Assembly (NCBI GenBank): GCA_026874595.1
Contig: CM049320.1
Coordinates: 21,647,714 to 21,711,713, forward strand
Direction of reading: 5' to 3'
DNA from: Sipunculus nudus
Taxonomy: Eukaryota > Annelida > Sipuncula > Golfingiida > Sipunculidae
DNA length: 64,000 bases
Under the pieces are notes generated by a model. That model did not search any database. It was not told where the DNA came from and saw only the letters and a program-made list of their open reading frames with translations. This document shows positions 1 through 12,100 of the stretch, piece by piece (the stretch's first letter is position 1; each line of letters opens with the position of its first letter). The translations under genes and the position numbers were made by a program.

Positions 1-767
1 GGTTTAAATTTGATTTACCTCAGGCTCTGGTAACAATGATGAATAATGTTCTTCAGACACATATGATACCTGGATAAAAATTAGCAATATAAAATGCGTT
101 ACTTTTGGATAATTACGCCTTTTATGTCGGATGTCTATAATGACAAGTTGGACCACAGGCTACATGAATGAAACTGTCTGCCTGGCCATGACAAGGGCTC
201 TGTGTACTATGATAAAAGACGGGCGGCATACAGTATAAGATATCGGTGCTTAGCTGGGTCTAATGAACACCCTGACACCTGCTGACCTCTTCATAACGTG
301 TATTCATGAAATTTCACGTGACGACCGTGACGTCACGGTTACGTCATTCCATTATGATGGCAAAGATTTCACATACAACGTCGTTCAGTTTGGCCAAGTT
401 AGCTATGCACTTCTTACATTAAGTAAACAACACCTCAGCGTCATGATGTAAGTTGTTTTTAATACATTATCACTGACTTCATATAAAATTAGGTCGTTTT
501 CTAGGCAGTCACCGTATCGCTAAGAACACAAAATATATATCAAGGTAGTAAAGAAAACGTGAAAAAACAGTGTTTCACGGTTGGTGGAACAGACTATAGT
601 CTTTTTGGGGTTCATTTTAAATAATAGAAGAGTTCTGATGTGACTTGTGACGTATAAGTATCTGACTGTTAGATATGTCTTGTACCTATCTGACGTCAGG
701 TGCTGTTCAATCTGGAAGAGACAGAGATATATGTGATTATTATACGTGACATTCAATGAACATATTC

Positions 768-840
768 ATGAGCAAGACTCGAACCAGCGACCGTCTGCAG
801 AGCAGTCCTGAGCTCTACTACTGAGCAATGAAGACTTGTT
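768..840 (-). repeat. tRNA-like fragment (SINE head or tRNA pseudogene)
   Basis: Read on the minus strand it has an A-box-like GCTCAGTAGTAGAGC, with a four-base D-stem, and a B-box-like GGTTCGAGTC about 30 bases on. The anticodon stem does not pair well, so it is not called a working tRNA. Confidence 0.45.
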
Positions 841-1135
841 GAAAGTTGTTGGAAAATTGGGGTATTTAAGTTTAGACAATATTTTTATTTATCCCAATGT
901 TTATGGGTGAATGAGCATGATCACATGAGTTGGTCTTGTTGTCAAAGTGTTGGGGGAAAACCCAGTTGTGATGACGTCATTTTTAGTGGGCGAAATCGTA
1001 CCTCGACCTAATCGTCAAATCATATGTTTGACATGGAAATGTGTAGTAGGCCTATTATGACAAGGTACTAAATAGATATGAAAGTGAAAATAGTAACAAT
1101 ATGATATTAAAACAAATATTATATAAATTAAAATG

Positions 1136-1375
1136 ATGAATGATAAATAATGTGGAATAATGATGGGGGGAGACCCCCCAAACCCCCCTGTAATAGGTAG
1201 AATGATAGTAATGAATGATTAATAATGTGGAATAATGATAGGGGGAGATCCCCCCCCCCCCCCTGTAATAGGTAGAATGATGAGAATGAATGAAAAAAAT
1301 TGCGGAATAATTGGATGGAGACCCCCCCCCCCCCCCCCCCAGCCCCCCCCCCCCTTGTGGGAGGAATAGATGAAT
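1136..1375. repeat. C/G-tract minisatellite, three copies of about 80 bp
   Basis: Three units repeat GAATGAT, AATGTGGAATAATGAT, a G run, then a C run of 6 to more than 14, and GTAATAGGTAGAATGA. The G-run/C-run pairs could form hairpins or four-stranded structures. Confidence 0.7.
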
Positions 1376-2667
1376 GATAGATCAATGAATCAGTAGGATA
1401 AGATGGTAGAGAAATGGCACAGGAACGAGGTGAAGTGTAGCGAGATAGTGAATGGATGAGATTGTGTGAGAAGGTGATTCCTAATGACGTAATGGGGAAA
1501 GTAGGGGAAGCCTATGGCAACATGGCGGCGTTGGTTTAGGAAAGACATAGGGGGAGGAATACAGGATACAAATGATAGAAAACTTAGAAGGAATGGACAA
1601 ATAGACAGTTATTAGTGAAGGTATGTGTTACTAAGTACATACACCTCTTGCAATAGACAGGGTGGGCCAGTTAAGTTGGCCGGTTTAGGTGCCTGAGGTA
1701 TTCCATATTCGTACCAATTTTATTTTTTGACAGGTCACATTTTGAAAATCATGTACACTATCTTTTATAACTATTTGTCCCTTAATATTTTCATTTGAAG
1801 AGCAGAGGGTAAAACCCAGACCCCAAAAAATAATTTCCACAATGTCCATTATTTATACTGACAAAAACACCTGGTGGCTAATTTAAGAACAGAGAAAGTC
1901 CTTAAATGTTGTACCTTTGTAAAAGACTTTCAATGGAAAATTGGTACGAGTCTAGAATTCAGGCTGCTGTTCTGGACACGTTAACACACCATGGATACAT
2001 GTGAAACGTTGTAATAATATATCCAGTTTTCTCCTTTGTAGGTTAATGGTATCCTATATCCTTCCCATGTACCTCTTACCCTGTAATAATGTACAATTTA
2101 TCCTTCCTTCACGCAATTTAACATGCTCGTATCAGTCATGGTTCCTCCCTCTACTTGTTTACACCACTTGGCTTATGTGCACATGTCCTGCATACATCAT
2201 TTACATCTGTTGTCTTGCACCCTCCAGGCATTTGTACGCACACACATCATGGATATATTTGGTGTATTTCAAGGGTTTGGGTTTACAAATAAAACAGTGA
2301 CTCCACCTTGTCCACGAGAAGTGCGAGACGGAGTACGGTTCAGTGGCGGGCAGTTAACAAACAGTTAGGGGTTAATTTTTTTAAGCTTTTGCGACGTCTG
2401 GGCGTGAAGCGCTCGGACAATGCACACGCTTGACATAAATTAACCTTCATTTTAACAACTATGACCAGTTCTCAAGAGTAGGTTTAAATATCTCCACTCG
2501 ACCCCTCACTTTGAATTATGTTATGAACAAAAGCAGCATTCAAATGCAAATACTAAATTATTGTCAAATTTGCTGCTTACATAAGTGTCTTGGGCCTGTT
2601 TTATGGTATCTATTGAATAATATGTCCCTGTTCATCAACATTCATTATTGAATTTTCTTTGTTTCAG

Positions 2668-2882
2668 TGCCTTAAATAAAGACGATTTTGACCCATCAGC
2701 AGTTAAAAGCAGGGACAGCTGAAACCCGGAAGATATCAGTTAAGTCTGCAAATCAGACCTGGCATTATTCGAAGTACTGAGAGACTGCAGCATATAAATA
2801 TATAAACATGTAGGCCAACTGATGTATTAACTGAGTTAGTCATTTTTAGTGTAAGTAGTAGCTGCATTTGTAAATAACAACC
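2668..2882 (+). other. mib2: likely mib2 5' UTR, spliced to an upstream leader
   Basis: A strong acceptor (CTTTGTTTCAG, ending at 2667) lies 215 bases before the start codon with no other candidate acceptor closer, so the first coding exon probably starts here as untranslated leader. The upstream leader exon and promoter were not located; the GC-richer stretch near 2385-2430 is a possible site. This is inference from splice signals only. Confidence 0.45.
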
Positions 2883-3105
2883 ATGGAACCAGGAATGCGA
2901 GTGGTCCGGGGTCCAGACTGGAAATGGGGAACTCAGGACAGTGGGGAAGGACATGTTGGAACAGTCGTGGAAATTGGCCGACCAGGAAGCAGCACGTCGC
3001 CAGATAAAACGGTTGTTATCCAATGGGATTCCGGCGTCAGAACAAACTACAGAGTGGGTTACCAAGGAGCATTTGATCTGCGCATCTTCCATAGTGCACC
3101 AACAG
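2883..3105 (+). CDS. mib2: mib2 exon 1: start codon and first MIB/HERC2 domain
   Basis: Codes residues 1-74. The signature [13 protein letters not shown] opens the domain and it closes with [11 protein letters not shown]. Donor GTAGG follows at 3106; the exon ends in phase 1. Confidence 0.92.
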
Positions 3106-6100
3106 GTAGGCGTTCTGGATAACTTTCATCAATCATGTAGCATTTATAGTAAATATTATAATGGTCTTATTTACAGTATTGGCCCTAATGCACTGTTTGA
3201 CCGAATCTGGTGGGACATATGAGAGCTTCCTGTTGAGTGTTGAACATGATTTGGTATTAAAAGAAGCAATGTTGTTTTGATACATATTATGATTTAAATC
3301 TTTAGAATCCATTGTATTCACACAGTTATGACCCCATACATCAGATAACATGCAATCTTACCTCTTGGCCTGGATTCGCATTTGCTGTTGCTTCTTCTGG
3401 CTCCTTTGAACATTTGTTCAGTTCTTATGGACTTGTCCACACCAAACTGCTCAACCGTTTGGGAACACGTGAGGCCGGAGATCCTTCAATTCCTTTGCTG
3501 GGGGTAAAATGTCACCCTGTTAGCTGTCTATTGGCGGCAGGTGAGCCCCTATTGTGAGAATTACTGGGGGCAAAAACAAGATGGCCCAATATATCCAAAC
3601 GCTTAGCATGCTGGGCAAGCCCAGTAAGTGTGACTGTTTTATAACCCTAAGTCTGAACTCCTTTAGCAGTGAGAAATTCTCTCAGTTGCTGAATGGTCTT
3701 AATGCTAAAATCTGTTGCACAGTGTAGTGACAATCGGTTTGCTGTAATAATACTGTCGGACATATTTGTTTTGTCTGCAAGTCTGCTGGTGCAGCAGCAC
3801 TTCCAAGCCTCCACTACAGAAGATCAGGGATCTCCGGCGTCGCTTATTGAGAAAGCCAAAAAAACTTGCTTTCTGTCACAGGCTGCTTTGAGAACCACAT
3901 GCGTTTGACTATTAAATATGTGCTAGATTGACTATTAAAGGTGTTAATTTATAAGTGACTGTATTGCATGTCACATGGTTTGTTTGTTTTTCAGGTGTGA
4001 GACACGCCAACATCATATGTGACTCATGTAAGAAACAAGGTGTCCAGGGCATCAGGTGGAAGTGTGGGAAGTGTGAGGACTTTGACCTGTGTACAGACTG
4101 TTACATGGCTGACAAACATGACCTCAACCATGCTTTCCTCAGATTTGACACAGCCTCATCAACTGGGTAAGAAAGAATGTAAATTAGTCAGTAAGAGGGA
4201 TTTTAAGTGAGTTAATTGTATCCCCAGACAAAGTTGGGATACTATGGTTAAGCACGGTCACGCCACCCCAGAGGTTTCTTTTGGACCTGATAACTATAAG
4301 TATTTTTCACAGATCTTTACCGGACTTGACATGTGCATAGATTTGGGTCAGCGGATGAAGTCAGTTGAAAATGGAGTGATGACCCATAGGTGCCTTGTTT
4401 AGGCTATAGTACACACGCTTTTACTATTATGGTAAATTATATTTATTCTTCTCGATATTGTGTAAAGCTTGGTATATGGAGTTGTTACTGTTTTGTTATA
4501 TTTTTAAGTTCACACATGTACATAAATCTTTATAATATGTGACAGAGTTTAATTTTACATTGGACTTGAGATTGACTCGGAGTCCATACTCTTGATTCCA
4601 AGTCCCTAAAAAGTGGATTCATGTCTGGACTCATGTCCTACATCATAGGAAACCACACATTATCTCACAGTACAAATTGTAACATGTTATCTCACTCATG
4701 ATGCGATACCTGATACAGTACATCATTGTATTGGGGTTCATATCATGTTCAAAGTCATTCCTTTGCTTTGTTCAGATTAATCATGTCATCATCTCCACAT
4801 TTTATGAATAGTGAATGATGAAACAGTTGTGGGAATTGTGCAGATGTTAGCCAATCAGGTACCGATATGGGCCAGTGTACCCTCGTAAATTTCTTTCTTT
4901 TATCACTCATGATCACAATGGCAAACCAGATGAAAACACAAGTGACCCAAATGTACAGAAAATTTGGTAATATGCTTACTAAATCATTACATGTGTGTGC
5001 AAGTGCTAGCCATCAAGACTTCAATATTTCATGCAGATATTTCTAGCCAATAAAATCAAATCAAAAGAAATCAGTTGGGGGGGGGGTGCGTTGCTTTAGT
5101 TTTCTCTTTCATATACAATGTGTCGGTGTCATTTTTGGGCACTTGACTTTTGAGGCAAGGTTTTGGGGTAATGTCCTGAATGAATATTGGTGACAGACAA
5201 TTGTAAAATTATAAACTTAATTTATTATGGCTGCTTGTTTTTATGCTCATCAGGGAGCCAAGTAATGCTTTAAGAAAGGACAGGGAGGTTAAGTGTAGTC
5301 AAGCTGAGACTGACATTGTTGGGGATGTCAGATTATAAGCCAAACTTTTATTTACCATTTTTACAACAGTGTGCATACCTGTTATATAAATTTAAGTGTC
5401 AGATGCCAGCCAAGTGACATAGTGTTTGATTTGTTTTCAGGGTGAAAGTATCTAAGAGAGCTAATGCAGTGAAGCTCCAAGCGAGAGGAATTTTTGCAGG
5501 GGCCAAGGTGGTGCGGGGACCAGACTGGGACTGGGGCAACCAAGACGGTAGGTTAAAAATATACCTCATATGGATAGTCTGTCAGATTAAGAACAAGTAT
5601 GATATATGAATATGAATTTGATCCCAGATAATTTGAATAAATGACTCAGTTTAAGGGCATTGTAATACAAAACAATATATGCTCCAAGGAGAGTGCTGTA
5701 TTGTGAATCTCTCTAGTTAGTGTTTTACTATACTATTAAAACAGCATCTGCAGAAATCTTAGTGAAGTAGTGTGATGTCAAAGATGGCAGATTTTAACAG
5801 GGTAAACAATATTTGAAATTTATATATAATATATAATATATATATAAATATATAAATATATAATTTCTATATAATATATTTTAAATATATAAATAGGAGG
5901 AGAGGGTAAATCGGGAAAGGTGCTCGACATTCGCGGTTGGGACAATGAATCAGGGAACAGCGTGGCCAATGTTATGTGGAGTAACGGAGCAACGAACGTG
6001 TACAGACTCGGCCATAAAGGAAAGGTGGATCTAAAGTACAAGGAGGAAGCAAACGGGGGATACTACTACAGGGACCACCTCCCACTTCTTGGTAAGATTA

Positions 6101-9100
6101 GGAGTTTGATAACGATATGTGTTAGCCATGGGCTGGTGATGGATTATAAATGTTTATGGTCAAACCCCTGATCTTGTGTCAATCGATTACAAAGTTTTGC
6201 ACATAACGCAGGCATTGTGTGGCGAGGAAAGAGCACTTTCGTATAGTTTATGTGGCCAGGCTTTAAAAAAGTCTATTTATTAATATCCTCATTGTTAAGG
6301 TTACTGAACTCGCATGCAGGCTATAGAACTATTGTAAATAGTAGCTAACACGTAGGCCTATATATCAGTTGAGATGATTTACAGGTCTGTACATGGTGAC
6401 AAATTTCATACCCCTTAAAAACCAATTAATTCTGATTATCAGCTGCATGTAACCAAACTAAGAGATCTTCCAATAAAATATCCATATCTAAGCATTGACA
6501 CCAACATGGAAGCCATTTATAGCATTCTGTTCACGAGCTATCCAAACAATATCTGAGCATCAAAACCAGGACAGAATAAGAGGGGTTATGATTTGTGTTC
6601 TAGTAACAGCCTGTCATTTCAACCCTGTTTTTGTGTACTGTGTTATGAGGTATATTTTTTAATTTACAGGAGAGAATGGTGAGCCTGCAGCAGTGAAGGC
6701 CACGAGATGTCAGTTCAAGGTCGGGGACAAGGTCAGGGTTGATCTTGAAGTAGAAATTCTCAAGGCCATGCAGGAAGGTCATGGTGGCTGGAATCCCTGC
6801 ATGGGAGAGGTCAGGATATATTTAATGATAATCGTACAGTATCAGTTGTTTCCTTGTTCAGGCTTCACTTCAGTAGAAGTGGGTTCCCTTAGTAATTACC
6901 CTGTCTGTCCATCCACAAATTCATTTCTTGATAACTCCAGTTTTGATTAGCATATGGATTTAAAACTTAATATATAAAAGGCCCACCATAAGGGCAGGAA
7001 CCCTAGTTATTACGTTTTAGGTCAAGGTCTTAGGACTCAAACATTTTTAAAAACTTTGTGGATGCATTTTAAGCCAAACTTTCAATGCCAGAGGGAAACA
7101 TCTCTTTCAATCTTTGGGTCAAAGGTTCACTGGTCAAGGTCACAGGAGCCATCTGTCTACAAATTCATTCCCAGATGATAATTCCAGTTGGCGTTCACAT
7201 ATGGCTTTCAAACTTTACTTTTATATGGACCAACACTAACACAAACATCCTTTTTAATTTGGGGTCATGAGGTCAAAGGTCAAGGTCACAGTCCCCACAT
7301 CTTTAAAATATTTTGGATACATTTTTAGCAAAACCTTTCATACCAGAGGTTCCATCTTACACATACAGCTCACCTACCAATAGGCAAATATCCATTTCCT
7401 TATTGGAGTCACACGGTCAAAGGTCAAGGTCACATGAGTTATCTGTCCCTGCATTGATTTCCAAAACCTTTCATAACTCCAGTTTGGATTCAATTATGGA
7501 TTTCAAACTTAATATATATGTCAAGGCTCAGAGCACCATCAGAATGGATCTTAGATCTCTCCGTCCCAAAATGGGATCACAGTTCAGGCCGGCCCAAACT
7601 GCTATCGCAATCTAGGCTTGACAGATCTTAGATCCATCCAGCACAGATTGAGAATGCAGTTTAGTCCGGCCTAGATTGTGATCCTGTCTTTCTTGCTTCA
7701 TAATCACAATCTGGCTAGATAGATCTAAGATCTGTCCAGCCCGGATTGTGATCCGAAATTTGACCAGCCCATATTGCGGTTCATGCTTTTACTATCACTT
7801 GAATTTCACTGAGTCTATAAAGCTATGAAAATGAGAGGCTTGTTGTTGTATGACATCACAGTGTACAACTGGTGCTTTCAGTTTGTTGGGAAGATCGGGA
7901 CAGTTCACCGAATCACAGAACGAGGTGATGTGAGGGTACAGTATGAGGGCTGCAGTAAACGCTGGACATTCCATGCGGGAGCATTGACCAAGGTTAGTGC
8001 CATGGCCACAAGGGGGAGCCAGAGGCTCTATATGTAGACAGGGGGAACATGTGAACTTCTGGTAATTATTTATATACTTAGTTCATATGAACTGGTACCT
8101 TCATTTCTACTCTTATTAAACAGTAGGTAATGGTACACTTTTTTTTCCCACTGCATCAAACTATTATGACACTGAGACTATTTTATCATATCCATAGTCC
8201 AGACTCCAGCAAATTGGGAACAGGTTACAAATCAGCCCATCAAGCACTGCCTTAGAGCAATTTCAATTTCACTATCATATTGGTCAGTGCATGAGGTGCC
8301 TGGCTTGTGTGCCATCAGTTGAAACAAAGTGTAACAATTTTACTAACCAGGAAAAAAAACACAAAGAAATAATTATAATAGTGTTCTATTAAATTGGAAA
8401 TATATTCTGTCTGTACAATGGAAGCATGATGTGGAAAGAGTGAGGGTTGTTATAATTTGTAATGATTTAATTGTTTCAATGTTCTTCATAATATAATATT
8501 CATTAATAAAACCTTTTATAATATGAAGTTCTTAAAATTTATTTTGATTAGCATTTTCATATATCTGAGACCTGAAATGGCAGGTGCATGTACTATTAAA
8601 GATAATAACTGGACTCTTTCAGGTACAGCAGTTTGCCGTAGGGGATTATGTATTGATCTCAGAAAACATTGAGAGAGTGAAGGATCTACAGCGAGGTCAT
8701 GGGGAGTGGACAGACAATATGAAGAGCGTGAGTAATGGCAAAGCTTCTTTTATTGTGCGTCAAAATCGTCAAATCCAACCACCTTGGTTACTCCAAGTAG
8801 AGGTTATGAGCAGGGATTTTTGATAATTACTCCCAGCCATCAATATGTTTAATTGATGATGGTTGTAATAAGAAAAACCACATTTGCTATCTGGTCTTGG
8901 GGTCAGTAGACCACAGCTGGGAGATCATAAGTTCAAATCCAAGCCTGAGCAGTGGTGAGATTTTTCACGGTTGGCCCCCACACAGGGTGAAGGCTCTGCA
9001 GGCTTAATGGGGACACTGTACCCCTCAGTTGTGTTTCACTCACAACGAGTGCGCCTTTCAGGGGTTCTTTGGTGTTACACACACAGGACCAGCAGGTGCG

Positions 9101-12100
9101 GTACACAGGCCCTGGCTGATGCCAGGAGAATCGTGTATCTGCCAAGTCACAAAGTCTGAAACAGCAATGGGATTTTGCAGATGCAGAGTCCCTGGTTGAG
9201 CCACCAAAAATAAAAAAGAACAACCACTTTATACCCCACACTGAAAGCCTTTTTTTCCTCATGTTGTATGAATTTAAAGATGGTATGGCAGTGACCCATT
9301 TCTAACAAGAACCCTATTCCACCTAGTTCATACCCTTCTACTGATGCGTATAACAAGAACACTCTTTCATATATAGAGGGCTTAATAAGTGGTATGTATT
9401 AGATTGTAATCCTCCCCATTTATCAGTATTACTGCTTTTAATGTGCCATGGAGAAGCCCTTTTAGAAGCTGGGGATATATTAACATTCAATATATGTTTA
9501 ATTGACACGGTCTGGGAGAAACTGAACGTAATTTTAAATTCACCATATGTTAAATTGTAAGGTTTTTGTAGAATCTTGACAAATATTAATATTTACCTGA
9601 TGTCAAACTGGCATGGTGGAAGAGAAACTGGACATACTGTGGTTGGCTTCATATTCGCAAGGCTGAAATTTCGTGATTTCTCCATTTTGAATGTTATGCG
9701 AGGGTTTCGTTTTCGCGATCTCACCAGAACCTATATCAAATCTTTGGTTAGGCCAAACCTGTGTGTATTATAAATTAAGAATAAGTCATGAGTTTGTGAT
9801 ATTCTACTGATATAACAATGGTCCAATACACACAGCACAGGTAGTTTAGTTCAAATTTAGGGTAACATTTTCCCTATACCTGCATGGATGTAATTTATTA
9901 TAAACTTTCTCACTGTTCTAACCTATTCACATACAAGTATTGGTTTCACTGATAAGATGAACATAATCAATTGGCCAATTACTCCCGAGGGTTTCATTTT
10001 CGCGATTATTTTCCATTCGCGAATATTGGAAATTAAAAACCTCACGAATAAAAAGGCAACCACAGTATTTTAAAACTCACCCTATGTTGTCTTTACAGGC
10101 TCTGGGTGAAGCTGGACGTATATTAAAAATCACCCTATGTTAACTTTACAGGCTCTGGGTGAAGCTGGACGTATATTAAAGGTCTATGCTGACGGGGATT
10201 TGCGTGTGTCAGTAGGACTACAGACCTGGACTTTCAACCCGGCATGTGTTAAGTTACTACCCAACAGGCAGCAAGAGGCCAATAATACGCTCGGTGAAGG
10301 CCAGGATAGAGCTGGGCTTTCCAGTATGTATCTCTGTGGTAACACATTTTCATGGTAATTATGATCGCCATAGTTACCTGAATGCTAATTCTTTCATAGA
10401 AAAAACTGTAACTAGCTGTACATCCATAGTTATGCATATATGTAAAGCACAACTACAAAAGACACAGGATTTTACCATCAGTTTAACATTCATGAAAACT
10501 GATTATTGTAAGTTCATAAGCTTTCAAACACATCTTTCTCATCACTGAAATATGTGCCAGCTGGCAGATATATACACAGACTGAGACCAGTCCATTTCAG
10601 TTTAGGAAGAGTCATACTGATAGTAGTTTAGTGTGTAGAAATTGAGGCTCTGCTGCAGTAACATTGTTTTATAGCAGAGGAATTGGCTTAAATGCCATTA
10701 TTTCTGTCATATATACATCATAATTTGTGACTTGCACCTGCCTCTTGACTGAGGTAAAAGGTTTTACTCAAGTTACTTAATAGTAACAAACCCTTACATT
10801 CAACAACTAATACCATTAATTAATATGGATATAGTCATGGTAAGGGCATTTGGGATGATATATTGATGATCAATTTCTTTGAAATCAAATAATCTCTTCT
10901 GCTTGGGGTTATGTTATATTTTGAACTGACTTCAGTTCTTCATGCTGTGACAGATCTTGTACCAGGCATCTCATTGTGTTTTTTTAGACAATTTGATGCA
11001 GTTACTGGAGCAGCTGCTTGACACACAGAGTCCGTTCACGGAGCCTGACAGACTGGTGAGGGAAGCAGCTCAGGGCCATGTGGATATTGTGCGGGAAATC
11101 CTTGCAAAATACCCAGACAAGGTACACAGTATACTGAAAAAGATATGGGTGAATTTAAATGGGTACTATTTTACTGTAAGGTTTATCATCACCCCACCAA
11201 GGGTGACTAAAATCTTAAGTATAATGTAAGTACATTTTAGTCACCATCCAACATGTGAACTTTTATGAGACTTTGAGTTCTATATCAGGGTTATATCTCA
11301 TTTCATTCAGATAAAGCTTTGCTATGGCAAGTTAATATGCATGAATTTTCAGTTCGAATATGTGTATATCCCATAAAAATAATGAAAAAGTTCACAAAGA
11401 CATGTTACTACAAATATATGTTCTGACACTGTTTATGTCATGGTGACTTCAAGTTCAAGCAGTGTGGCCTATGTCTTTGTGGACCAAAATACACAATAAC
11501 TGCAGTTAAAGCAAATATATGTGACCAGTTCATGACTAAAATCAATATTGAGGATCATGATCCAGGTCATGACCGAAATCAATATTGAGGATCATGATCC
11601 AGGTCATGACCGAAATCAAAATTGAGGATCAAGATCCAGGTCATAGCTGAAATCAACTCTGAGGATGATGATCCAGGTCATGACTGGTATCAATATTGAG
11701 GATCATGATCCAGGTCATGACTGAAATCAATATTGAGGATCATGATCCAGGTCGTGACTGAAATCAGTATTGAGGATCATGATCCAGGTCATGACTGAAA
11801 TCAATATTGAGGATCATGATCCAGGTCATGACTGAAATCAACTCTGAGGATGATGATCCAGGTCATGACTTAAATCAATATTGAGGATCATGATCCAGGT
11901 CATGACTTAAATCAATATTGAGGATCATGATCCAGGTCATGACTTAAATCAATATTGAGGATCATGATCCAGGTCATGACTGAAATCAATATTGAGGATC
12001 ATGATCCAGATCATGACTGAAATCAGTATTGAGGATCATGATCCAGGTCGTGACTGAAATCAGTATTGAGGATCATGATCCAGGTCATGACTGAAATCAA

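Larger units (their letters stand above)
1..2667. other. upstream intergenic DNA
   Basis: No gene is recognised. An open frame of 62 codons at 263-451 has no family resemblance I can see. The stretch holds a tRNA-like fragment (about 768-840, -), a CRE-like palindrome ATGACGTCAT at 971-980, and a C-rich minisatellite (1136-1375). Confidence 0.5.

Noticed and set aside
263-451. Open frame of 62 codons, possibly an exon
   Set aside because: No family motif, and no partner exon in the next 2 kb to test phase; left unannotated.
1690-1970. Possible MITE with inverted CGTACCAATTTT
   Set aside because: Only about 15 bases match well and no target duplication is evident.
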